Shown: positions 53,801 to 64,000 of the stretch, piece after piece
How the letters are laid out: each line of letters begins with the position of its first letter
Position numbering within the stretch: the stretch's first letter is position 1
Origin: Porphyra umbilicalis
Lineage: Eukaryota; Rhodophyta; Bangiophyceae; Bangiales; Bangiaceae
Assembly (NCBI GenBank): GCA_002049455.2
Contig: KV918778.1
Coordinates: 248,001 to 312,000, forward strand
Reading direction: 5' to 3'
Length of the DNA: 64,000 nucleotides
The notes under the pieces: generated by a model
What the model was told of the DNA's origin: nothing
What the model saw: the letters and a program-made list of their open reading frames with translations, nothing else
Database searches by the model: none
Program-made: the position numbers and the translations under genes

Positions 53801-56500
53801 GCTGCTGACTATTTCTGGGCCTTGGTGGGAGTACAAACAGTCATTATCCGGTTATATGCGCTCCAGTTATATGACATGTCATATAACTGGGGGATTTTCC
53901 TTACCCGAGGGCGCACGAGAACGCAGTATTCACCTGTTTGCAGACGACCGAGTCGCCCGAGGGCATCTCATTGGTCAGATCCTGCAGGTGTGGTGATGCA
54001 GTGAGCAACAATCCAGCAACCTGGACAGTTGACCAAGTGCGCAAGGGTGTCATATAAGCGGATACTGACTGTACTGTACAGTGGGGGTTCCCCGAAGGCA
54101 TCTGTAAGCGCCTTTGGAGGAATTTGTAATCGCTTGCATGTGTAATCCATCTGGACCAGGGCGATCGTGAGCCATCGAATGCTGAAACGTGGATATTCTT
54201 GATTGGGCGTGCAGATGGGATCATCAAATTAAATGGACTAGAGGGTGACCATGAAATCGACTAGGGCCATCCATTCCATGCAACGTGGCTGCCTGAGCGT
54301 TGGGAACACGAGTGGATCCCTACTAGAAGCTTCGCTCATCATTTCCATCCGTCCACTGGCCTGCTTCTACATCATGCAGGAGGCCTGGATGGTGTGCAAC
54401 CGCACTTTACAGGCCCGAGCAGTGCGTCCCCCTCAGCAACGCTGGTCGAGGCTGCCCCCGGACGCCGGCTCGGAGCTCGCCGCAGTTGGCGCACGCGCCG
54501 CAAAACGAATGCGATTGCGCCGCTGTAGCGCGGTCGCTGTTCGGCCGCCCCTAATGGTAGCATTATGGAGCACGAGGGGGGCCGTGTCAGTGGAGGCGAG
54601 CAACTCAGGAGGAGACTACCCCAAATCACGCCCCGGGTTGACCACCTTCTTGACAGTTGGCTTCATGGCGGACGATGGCTATGAGAGCTCGCCGCACGTT
54701 GACGAGGCAGGACAGTGGCACTTTGTGGGGCTGCGACTGTGTCGTCGGCGTCCTTCTGTGCGGACACGGAGTCAACGCGGACATGATGAGTTGAAAAGCA
54801 CAAGTTTCAATCATGCCGCTGCCATGACCTGCCCTGTCGACCTGTAAAGGTCTGCTGGACTGTTAAAGTGGTAGTCAAAGATGGTGTTGCAGTGAGGAAT
54901 TTGGACACTTGGCAAGCGGAGAGCGCTTGGTGCAGGATTGTGAGCGTCGTGGCACGCAACCATGCACAATGTTTGGTCACATTCCAATGGTTTCACTCTT
55001 CACGAACGGGGGTTTCCCCCATACGCTGCACAAAACGTTGGGATGGTGCAGATCTGACGCCAAACCACCGGATTATGGTGTCGAATCGACACCATCCCAA
55101 CACTTGGTGGGGATCGTGCACTATAAATCTGACCGCTGGGCACCCTTTCGCACCATAATTTGGTGCTGCACTATAGTTTGGTGCATGATCGGCACCGCTG
55201 CGCTTGCTCTAAATATTGAACGAGCGTGATTCGGAGGACAATCCTCAGGATTAACTAACAACCCACAGTGCATACCAAGCTCCTGGCGCTCGACACGGCC
55301 AAGGACTTCGTGACAGCTGGGCGCACAAAGTCAATCGAAACGCCTTACACCAAGGTTGGCATTCAACGAACATTACGATTCTAGATACCGTTTGCCGATT
55401 GGTATACCGATTTACCGATTTCGTACCGATATCTCGGTGTTTTAATTTTCTTATTAAATTCGATTTTTGGGATGTGTAGTTGAAGCACCCCTTGCGTTCG
55501 CACCCTCTCTCATAGACAGGGTTGAGAGGGAATAATTATAGTCGGACTAATACACCTGAAATTCTCACTGTATTAATGCAAACCATGGATCGGCAGACTA
55601 TAATCATGCAACTTGTGCACCACTTGTTCGTAGTTGCTTTCCGTTTACTCATGTAAAGTTTCATTTAACTTTTGTAATTGAAAATCGGCTCCAGCCACAA
55701 CGCGCTCTGGCGACACAGCCAGTGCCGCCGCCCCCCGCGAAATGGCTGCCTGGCATTGCCCGCAGCGCCGCCCCCCCCAGGGAACTGGCTGCCTGGCATT
55801 GCCTGCAGCTTCCCCGCCCCGCGAAATGGCTCCCTGGCTTTGCCGCCAGCGCCTCCGTAAGCTCACGCCATTGTCGGTGACAAGGTAGATCGCCAGGCGA
55901 AACTGTCGGACGAATGTTCTATATATGTTGGAACGTGGAACGCATAAGTCTTCCACAAATGCTTTCTAAAACTGTACTGTCAGCCTTTCTTCAATGATAC
56001 TGAAATGAAACCTTCAGCGGATGAGTACACCGTAAACTTGCAACCCTGCTCATGGACCATCACATGAACCGAACGTACCAATTGCTCGCCTCTGCACTCC
56101 ACCCAACCAGCGCCAGGTTCTCGACCGTGACTGACCTGGGCTAGCTTGGACCCGTACCTTCGCACCCCCGTCAATGATTCTCTTGCATGCCAAGCCACGC
56201 ACTTTTTTCCTCTTGCATCAATGCACACATGTCGATAGCAAAGTGCTCGCCCACTCTGCTGCCAGCAGTATGACGCGAAGAAAGCTTGGCGGCGCAGAAG
56301 GTGCGCAACCGCCACACTACCTTCTGGAGATACCCAGTCACGTCATGAGATGGCAGTGAGCACCCTTGCTCGGGCAAAGCGGCCCACCTGGACTGGCGCG
56401 GGAGGGTCCGTTTGCCAGACACTGGTGCCTTGTGCGCTGACGATCATATATGTCTCGGCTGGTTTGCTGGTCTGTCTAGTAGGTGACAAAATATAGTGGG
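53801..56500. other. Intergenic stretch with small hairpins
   Basis: 53840-53890 has the inverted pair TTATATG...CATATAA. 54245-54847 holds a 200-codon plus ORF (ending TCPVDL) without motifs. 55030-55100 holds two nested inverted repeats. 55380-55450 is AT-rich with ACCGAT words. 55690-55850 has three GC-rich near-repeats around CTGCCTGGCATTGCC. Nothing suggests a conserved gene. Confidence 0.4.
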
Positions 56501-58198
56501 TCCGTCACGTGCCTCGCTCGTTGTGTGGCATCGGCCGAGTTCCTCCCAATCTAATATGAAAGAAGGCGCGAAGCGCAACGAACAGCCTCGGAGCATGCAC
56601 CCTCAAAACGCCTGGGCAAGGCAAGCCACATAGAAACAACAAGCGCTCGACACGCCAGGACCGCGGACGCCCGACCGCCCGCCGTCCGACGCGGCTGGTG
56701 CCGTGCCCCGCGCCGCCGCCGCCGCAGTGCGGCGGTGCCGGCGGCCGCCACGGTGGCAGTGACGGCGGCAGCGAAGTTGGCGGCGGCGCCGCCGATGCAG
56801 CGCCACTCGCGGTGTGGGGGGGGGGGGGGGGATTGAGGGGCGGGGGGGTAGGGGGTACGGATTGCACAGCCCCCACAGACGGCAACGCTACGCGCGAGGG
56901 AGAGGGGCCGCAGTGCGCCGCGCCACCGGACGACGCGCGCGGCGCCACCGCCGCGCACGTTGCCGCAGGTGCGCTGTGCGTGTCCGACTCCGCCTCCTCC
57001 TCTGGCGCGGCCGTGGCCGCCCAGCTGCACACGGAGGGGACACGCCGCGCGCTGCGTCGGCGGCCGCGTCGGCGGCGGCACCCCCAGCCGCGCCGTCGCT
57101 GTTGGCGCGCGAACAGGGGGAGCAACTGTCGACTGCTCCCCTCTCGCGCCCCGGCACTTGGGGGAGGCGGGGGAGTTGCAGAGTGTGCTGCCGGTGCAGA
57201 ACTTCCCCCGCTTCCCGGCGACCCACCCGTGGGTTGCACGCCCGGTGGGGGAGAGCACCGGCTGGAGCTCACCCCCGGCGCCTCTCCCCGCCCCAACGCC
57301 CTGGGCAGCAAGGCTGCGGCGGCGGCGGGGTAAGGCGGAATGAGCGCACCCGGACGTGCCCGCCCCGGAGGCCGCGGTGCGTGTGTGTGCGGTGGAGAGT
57401 GACGGGCGCCATAGGCGCCATAGGAAGAGCCTGCCTGGCGGCGGTCGGTCGACCGGACCGACCGACTCAGGAGGCGAAGCGGGTGGGGCGCCGAGTGAGT
57501 GCGGGCGCCGCCCTGTGGAGGTATAAGAAGGGACGCGCGCGGGGACTAGCCCCGAGCGGCAGACGAGAGAGAGACAATACAGACCTTTACCCCTGCGCCC
57601 GTATTCACCCTACTGGCGCTACCGTGCCCTCGCTCACCCGCGGGCACTACCGGTACAAGGACAAGACAACAGTCGCCGGCCACTGACCACCCATCGGCGG
57701 CCGCGGCGGCGGCGGCGCCCGCCACCGGCGGCATGTCGCGCGCGCCGTCGCCCGCGCGCCCGTGCCAGACCCGACCCCCCCTCCCAGTGACCGCCTGCCG
57801 CGGCGCCGCACGCCGCCCTGTAATTGGCGCCGCCGACGCTGGCGGGCGAGCGCCGCGCGCCAGTCGTCGCCACCGGCCACAGCGGCGGGTGTGGCCGACG
57901 GCGGCCACGTCGCCGCCGCCCGCCCCGCGCACCCGGTCCGCGTGCCACCCGACGCCGACCCACGCGTGCGACGGCGACCGCAGCGGCCATCCCCCCGACC
58001 GTGACCTCACCGTCCACCGGTCAATTCACCTCGGCTCCGTAGACCCTCAGAGCCGCCGTCGCAGCGGCGGCCGACGCGGCGATACGCACCGCCACCGCTC
58101 GCCGCAGCCGCAGGGCGGGGGGGGGGGGGGGAGGAGGGTGCACCGCCGGCGGCAATTCCGATGCTACCCCCGTCGCCGGCGTGGGTGGAGGCGGCAGT
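56501..58198. other. GC-rich block, possible host gene not resolved
   Basis: Both strands are open for 200-290 codons. On the minus strand 57258-56551 ends with AANFAAAVTATVAAAGTAALRRRRRG and RALVVSMWLALPRRF. On the plus strand 56698-57333 is Gly/Ala/Pro-rich. A TATA-like GGTATAAGAAGG at about 57519 precedes AGAGAGAGACAATACAGACC, which could be a plus-strand promoter. Composition is like the Raptor region, so host coding sequence is plausible, but no motif lets me choose a strand. Confidence 0.35.
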
Positions 58199-59579
58199 CC
58201 CTATGGGAACAGAACCGGGATAAAACCGGGATCGCCATCGCAGGCTCATCGGCCTTGGGCAGGGGCAAGACCAGGATAAAACCGGGATCGGCTGGACTTT
58301 GATTGGCTCACAATCGCCCTCACGGGCCGCCGACAGCAGCCGGGTGCCTGAGCGCGGCCGGCTACATTACAGCAATTTCATGCCAGCATGTGAATTGTGG
58401 TAATACTGATTTGGCACTACAGACGCTCGTGGCCGTCTTCTTCCCAACGGGAAAAAAGAAGTGGGAAAAAGACGGCCGCCATGACGACCGCCATCTCGGC
58501 GAACCCATGCGCGATGACGTCGCCCAAGTCCAGGAGGTTAAGGCACTCACCCAGCACCACTCAGCGCCAACGCATGGCCCCGCAAAAGAGCCGCACACGA
58601 CATGACACCGTCCACTCGCCTCCCACAAACCGCGGCCAACACACCCCCTCTCTCACTCCTCACCCCTCCAACTTGCACAATACAAGCAAAAAGAGGCGCA
58701 CGACATAAGGCAGCCAGATAAGCAAGCAGAGGAGCAGAGACGAGCTGAGCAACGCGGCAGACAGGAGCAGAGCAACGCAGTCACGAAGGTCACGAGAGAA
58801 CATACAGCTCGCCGGAAGAATGGGCATCACACCACGATCCGAGCGCCACTATTGCAACGCAAGAACACAGACGAATTCCATCCATCTCCATCGTGCAAAA
58901 AGCCCCAATAACACAACCCCCCTCCCCGCTTCCGCAAACAGGGACTCAGCTCCACGCGCGGCCAAACGTGTGAGAAGGTTGGTGGCTCGCTAGCGAAACA
59001 AAAAGAAAGCAAACAGGAAGAGAGATAACACAGAGAAAGCACACAGGATGAGTTATAATAAAGGGAAAGCACACAGGAAGAGAGGGAGCAGAGAATCGAC
59101 GGGCATGGGAGGGGGGAGAGATATGTCACGCACCTCCAGGCCAACCCGAGAAGCAGGACACCGGGGCGGACCACTGCAAACCCTCGTTGTCACCTTCGAA
59201 ACAAGAGACATGAGGCCATACCTGCTAAAGAACACAGAGCGGATAGGCGAGTCAAGCAGTACCGTGCACATACGACGACAGCACGGCGACGACGATGGCG
59301 GGTGGTCGACGAGCCGTTGCGACGAAGACCCCGACATGCCGAGGCCTTGGGCTGCTGGTCAGGAGCACCCGAGTCGGTTCATCTGACCAATCAAGTGGTC
59401 GGAAACTCTTCGTTGCTGTCATGCAATTCCGGAAGGTGGCGTGGAGCCCTTCTGGCAAGCATAGTGTATCTGTAAGCACAAGCCTCAGTGGGAGAGGCCT
59501 CCCTTCTCATGGAGAAGTCCTCAGATCCTGCCACATCCTGGCAATATCCCGGTTTTATCCTGGTTCTGTTCCCATAGGG
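58199..59579. mobile_element. 1.38-kb inverted-repeat element, CCCTATGGGAA ends
   Basis: The left end CCCTATGGGAACAGAACC continues GGGATAAAACCGGGAT. The reverse complement of the right end is CCCTATGGGAACAGAACC, then AGGATAAAACCGGGAT: one difference in about 34 bp. A third copy of the inner motif, CCAGGATAAAACCGGGATCG, lies at about 58272. The interior is much less GC-rich than the sequence on both sides, so it looks inserted into a GC-rich host segment. No clear target duplication or transposase. Confidence 0.8.
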
Positions 59580-60970
59580 CAGAGGCGCCGCCGCTCGCGA
59601 CTCTTGAGTCATCGACGGCCGGTGGCGGTGGTGGTGGCGGGGGAGGCGGTGGGCGGCGTCGGAGGTGGGGGCGGGGGGGGGGGGGGGCGGCCGCGTCGCC
59701 GCGGCGGGCGTGGCGGGCAGTCCCGCCGGCGCCCCCTCCACAAGGGTGAAGAACGAAGCGCCGCGGCATCCACCGCCGACGCGAACTTTCGCACGGGTCC
59801 GACAGTAAACACACACACGCAGGTGCACACACAATTTTGGCCATGCCTGGGGCGCGCACGCGAGCCAGAACGACCTGAGGACGCCCCCCAGTTTCCAACT
59901 TTGCTGCTGGCCCGACAAACCCAACAACCTTTACTGCCAAAACAATGCGATCATGCCCACCGTCAGGCCCGCGCCAAAGCCCTCGACCAAATCATCTGGC
60001 CATCGTGGCACTTTTCATGCTGGGAGCACCCAATGTAAGCGACACGTTAGCGATGACCTCTCGTCCGTCACACCAATGAAGACACAAACCGCTTCATGCT
60101 CACAGTCCCCACGGCCCGCTCCACAAACAAACTGCATACGGACTCGGCAGACGCCACATGAAAGCATTCTACAAAAAATAAAAAGGACGGGGAAAGCTTG
60201 AGAGACGCCTACGACCCGGACACAGACGGCTAGGCCTCGCAACCGAGATTCGTGCACGATCGCGGGGCGTTCGTTGACGTGGCATGGCTTCTAGGACCCT
60301 TCCGGGCAACGTTGCGCAAGTGACAGTTCCCACAACCAATAGGATCACGTCCTTGGCTCGATTTGAAAATCTGCTGGCCGGCAGATTGAAACGCAACACA
60401 CATTTTCACGCGTGCGCACACATTTTAGTTTTGGCCATCCTGACAAGTACAGCCTTGTAACCTCGGCTGGGTACTAATATAAGCACCATACAGTGCATCT
60501 ATGCTGCGGCGGCTCGGCTTTCGAGGCTTCCTTTCAGGCCCGTTCCGTGACATGGGTCCGTGTTTGTGACGGTGTTTGTGACAAGCGTTGTCGAACGCTG
60601 GTTGGCTGAATTCTGCCACGTGCTAAACTTGCCCATGCCGATCCCGGGCATGCCTGGCTTGCGCCACTCGGCCGGAGCCATGTGACGAGGCAGGCTGAAT
60701 GGCCTGCCTGGAGAATTAGAATCGATCACGGACGGAGTGACGCAAGAGTTTTCCCATGCATTGGCGAGGGAATGGTGTCGAGTGATCTCACCGCACGTCA
60801 GCCGAGGCCGCAGCCGCTGCGCTGCAGTTGGGCGGGTCACACCTCCTCCCACCGCACGCAGCGGTCGGCGCACACAGTCGGCTTTTTCGTATTCGTACGC
60901 GGCCACCCCGCTTCCCGCCACAGCCTGTACGTTCTGTACCTTTTTGCGCTGTGAGGGGACCGGTGACGGG
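59580..60970. other. Region between two inverted-repeat elements
   Basis: 59620-59760 is GC-rich with a G run near 59682, apparently continuing the host block at 56500-58198. A minus reading there includes KFASAVDAAALRSSPLW. 59830-60960 has only short ORFs with no motifs. Confidence 0.35.
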
Positions 60971-62425
60971 CCCTACGGGAAATGCCGGATCAAAAAAGCT
61001 CGACTTCGAAGAGTTAGGAATTCGCAAAATCCCACTCGGCTGGAATTTGAGGGTGAGACTGAGGCCGGCTCCTCATTGGCCTGATGATCAAAAAAGCTCA
61101 ATGAATAAGACTCTGGAAAGGGCCTGGGAGGCACCCTAACGGATTGTGCGGCTGCCACTGATTCGATTGAGCGGCTGTCGTTGCTCCAGGCACATAGATC
61201 TGACGAATAGAATGCACCTATGACATCATGATCCGGGCTGGCGTCTAGGTCTGCACGAATGAGAGGGAGACACGTGAGACCCACGTGTATCACAGGGTCC
61301 ATATTTGCGCAATTATAATCGGCTACACCGCCGCTGGCGCCCCGACCGCGATGCCTACCTACGTGCGCTCTTTCCGTCCCCCATACCCCCACGCTCGCCC
61401 CCCCTCCCCCCCCCCCCCCTGCCCCACCTTTCCCCTCGCCTCCCCCCCCCATCGCCCCCCCTCTCCCCTCGCCTCCCCCCCCATCGCCCCCCCCCCCCTC
61501 GCCTCCCCCCCCCCCTCGCCTCCCCCCCCCCCTCGCCTCCCCCCCCCCTCGCCTCCCCCCCCCCCATCGCCCCCCCCCCCCCTCGCCTCCCCCCCCCCCT
61601 CGCCTCCCCCCCCCCCTCGCCTCCCCCCCCCCCTCGCCTCCCCCCCCCCTCGCCTCGGCCCCCCCCGAGCCACGCCGCACACTACAAGCATAGCAGGAAG
61701 CTCTTGCTACCGTCGTCCTCCTCCTCTGGGTCGGACAGCCCGTCGTCGTCGGCGTCGTCGTCGGCAGGGGTGTAATGCCTCTCCAGCGCAGCCACCTCGG
61801 CAACCGCGCCCCCCCCGTCCCCCCCATCAAGCACACCACCCCCGCCCAAAACACCAACGACCAAGTCAGCTTGCCCACCCCCCCCCCGTCCGCCACGTCC
61901 CCCTGCTGCCGCGCCCACCTCCGCGGCCCCTGGAGGTCACCGAGCGGTAATGATGGTGGGGATGATGGTTTGTGCGAGTGGTGGGGATGATGGTGACAAA
62001 AGAGTGTTGAGTGCGATTGCCGAGCAGAGACGATGCCAGTGGCGGTCAGGTTGTAGCGGTCGATCGGGAGCGGTCGCGGATGAGAAGCGACTGTGGGTGC
62101 CGGGCACGACGGCGGTGACGGCTTTAAATGGGCATGGCACTGGATCACCTGACATTTCTCGAAGGCTACTTTGACAAATGCACTTCTACGAGGCAACCCT
62201 CGTGGGCTACATCGAATTAGATCTGACATCTGAACAGCTCACAGTTTACAGCTGATACTCTGGCCACTCACGGTGAAGTGTGCTGCAGTGGAACACCCTT
62301 TGATCCGAGTCAGGTCTTCAACTCCATCCGAGGTGATCCCGGTTGGGTCACAGGAGCAAATGCGCGAAACTGATTGGCCCGCTCTTAGGATGTCGAGCTT
62401 TTTCGATCCGGCATTTCCCGTAGGG
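60971..62425. mobile_element. 1.46-kb inverted-repeat element, CCCTACGGGAA ends
   Basis: The left end CCCTACGGGAAATGCCGGAT continues CAAAAAAGCTCGAC. The reverse complement of the right end is CCCTACGGGAAATGCCGGAT, then CGAAAAAGCTCGAC. About 34 bp match with one difference. Its first 11 bases match those of the 58199 element except for C/T, so the two are probably related families. The interior contains the C-rich minisatellite and no transposase. Its right end lies ~50 bp from the Harbinger-like fragment. Confidence 0.82.
61385..61675. repeat. C-rich minisatellite, CTCGCCTCCCCCCCCC units
   Basis: About 15 units of CTCGCCT or CATCGCC followed by 8-12 C. The complementary strand is GGCGAGG with G-tracts, which can form G-quadruplexes. 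Plus ORFs are Pro/Leu/Ala-rich and minus ORFs Gly/Glu/Arg-rich; both are compositional. Confidence 0.93.
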
Positions 62426-62475
62426 CCGGGGGCCATCCCGCGTCAGACGCCAACCGGAGATGCAGCTGTGTGAGC

Positions 62476-62889
62476 TTACGCAGAGGGTGCCGCGGTGTCG
62501 GGGGTGCCTAGTACCGCGTCAGTGAATGTCCACACAGCTTCGTAGAATGCTGAGCTGGACACCCCGGAAACGGCACACACGTCGAGGTAGCTTCCTCCCG
62601 CATAGTAGCGCAAGTCCAGAAACAAGAGCAAAGGGGGGGATAGGGCATGCGGAGAGGTGGACAAGTATGGGCGTAGCGTGTCAACTAGCAAAAAGAAGCA
62701 AGGCTCTGACATCCGCACAGCTCTGTGACAGAGAGGGCCGTAGGCTGCACGCACCCTCTCAAAGCTACCGAGTGCACGATGCCCCTCACGCAAGGGCCCC
62801 TGGGCATGCCCCTTCTCGGACGCAACAGCAGCCGCAAGGTGCATGTTCACAAAAAAGGCCTCGTCGTCCGAGTCCCCACACGAGTCCAT
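62476..62889 (-). pseudogene. PIF/Harbinger-type transposase, N-terminal fragment
   Basis: ATG 62889-62887 opens 137 codons. The pattern RMSEPCFFLLVDTLRPYLS, then LLLFLDLRYYAGGSYLDVCAVSGVSSSAFYEAVW matches the N-terminal helical region of Harbinger (DDE_Tnp_4) transposases: 'F...L...L', 'L..L.Y.A.G..Y.D....GVS.S..Y..V'. In full-length proteins ~200 more residues with the DDE triad follow. Here the frame stops at TAA 62476 and no DDE block is found in any frame, nor on the far side of the adjacent 1.46-kb element. The fragment probably ended before or with that insertion. Confidence 0.65.
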
Positions 62890-64000
62890 GCTACCTCACG
62901 GCCCGCACGCGACGCCCCTCTCGTCACTGCCTCCACCCGCGGTGGTGCGTGTCGCCACACGGTGCGCGCCACAGCGCCCGTGCCGATCAGCAATGCTGCT
63001 ACACATGTGCGCCAGCGGGCGGACAGAAAGCCGCGGACGATTGAGATTGGAGTCGAGATAATGAATTATCTTGTGTATTTACATTCATTGACATCACATA
63101 CCCATATCGTCGGGAAAGTGTACCACTGTACTTGGGCGTACTGACCAGTACAGCGCGTCGCATTTCAGATTGAGGTGAAATGGGCCCAGTACACATATTC
63201 GCGGGGTTACTTGCCTCGTTTCCCCACAGTGTTCTTCCAAACTAGTCCATCAGCGATTATTCGCGTTTTATGACGTGCATGTACTGTGACACTGGCCAAT
63301 GATGTCTCTGCGAGGGGGGGTGGTTATCATACACCCCCCCCTCAAGGGCTCTGTGGGGGCCCTGTCCAGACGGAATGCAAATGCACAAGACTTGAAGCGT
63401 AGCCGACTATTCCATTGAAACGTATCGCGCGCCGACAACGGTACGTGTCTCGCAGAGATGAGTCCTGCCGATTTTGTCGGCGCTACGCTTCGGGCCTGCC
63501 GGCAGTTGTTTTAGAGGATTGCTGACACTGCCTCCGGGCTGTTTTTTCATACGCTCCATCAGCCCTACTGCCCACAACCACATACACGCCGAGACTACCA
63601 CTATTGAAGGCAGGCATACACCTGCGCTCCACCCAGGACGCCAAAAAAATGGACAACAGGCAGGAAAACAGAAGAAAAAACCAGAGCAGAGGGCAGGGAG
63701 CAGAGGCGGAACGCGACCACGATCAGAAGCAAGCAATCCAAGCCACCACCAACGCCAAAAGTAACATGACGCCAGGCAGCAGATTACAGTGACACAGGCC
63801 AAGCAGAGGAGAGGCGATCACAAAGTCCAAGGCAAGCAAGAAAGGAGCAGGGAAACGGAGAATCGGTCAGCACTCTCTTTGTCGGCAGTGCACGGTATTC
63901 CAAGTAAGTGAACCACATGAGCGCGGGGAGTTGATGGTAGTCTCGTATGTCACTTACGCACAAAGCAGAGAAACGCACGCGAAAGAGGCGCAATGCCTAT
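62890..64000. other. Window end, no gene recognised
   Basis: GC falls to about 50%. 63312-63343 holds a G-rich/C-rich hairpin. ORFs up to 131 codons overlap on both strands (minus 63802-63407 has hydrophobic and Cys-rich stretches) without motifs. Confidence 0.4.

Noticed and set aside
56501..57560. Host gene on the plus strand from the TATA-like site at 57519
   Set aside because: Only one weak promoter word and low-complexity ORFs on both strands; no domain supports a call.
60971..62889. The Harbinger-like fragment as the transposase of the 1.46-kb element
   Set aside because: The ORF lies outside the inverted repeats, so it is a neighbour, not an internal gene.

Overview
This window is nuclear DNA from a GC-rich eukaryote. 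The evidence is spliced coding sequence with GT-AG introns, a Raptor homologue of TOR complex 1, a tail-anchored Bet1-like SNARE, long G/C homopolymers and CCG repeats in coding sequence, and many DNA transposons plus a Ty3/Gypsy retroelement. My best guess is a bangiophyte red alga (Porphyra/Pyropia type), from composition and a compact host-gene island set in decayed repeats. That is an inference; another GC-rich alga or protist is possible. I see no prokaryotic, organellar, tRNA, rRNA or CRISPR signal.

Layout. 1-830 is the 3' part of a transposon-type ORF, followed by a 334-bp direct tandem duplication (883-1567). 2406-17223 is the host-gene island. A short Bet1/Sft1-like Qc-SNARE (+, 2406-3152) converges on a very long Raptor gene (-, 3844 to beyond 10640). 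Beyond it on the minus strand lies a Taspase1/asparaginase-2-family gene (about 12850-17223) with several frame breaks. A 2.7-kb hAT transposon (14526-17201, 8-bp target duplication) sits between codon 7 and the rest of that gene. 17350-26725 is a nested repeat complex: related direct repeats, inverted flanks, and a dead Ty3/Gypsy element with gag, protease, RT, RNase H and integrase. Its pol is interrupted by two small TA-flanked inverted-repeat elements.

27450-29640 holds a CACTA/KDZ-like transposase with one internal stop. 29640-34870 is unassigned apart from one low-complexity membrane-type ORF. 34875-36400 is a tandem array with a period of about 145 bp and a hairpin in each unit. 36400-45100 has an unassigned Cys-rich ORF, a hAT-type MITE, a second copy of one TA-type MITE, a two-stop ORF bracketed by inverted repeats, and a 1.6-kb CGACGACGCC minisatellite. 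45797-48415 is a Tigger/pogo transposase pseudogene. 48420-64000 is mostly intergenic and repetitive: a candidate membrane-protein gene, a short Cys-motif transposase fragment, two elements with related CCCTAYGGGAA ends, a C-rich minisatellite and a PIF/Harbinger transposase N-terminus.

Functionally, the host genes belong to TOR signalling (Raptor), Golgi vesicle fusion (Bet1-like SNARE) and N-terminal-nucleophile hydrolases (Taspase-like). Nothing links them beyond proximity. Almost everything else is mobile DNA at different stages of decay, often nested, and several elements carry GC-rich minisatellites inside them.
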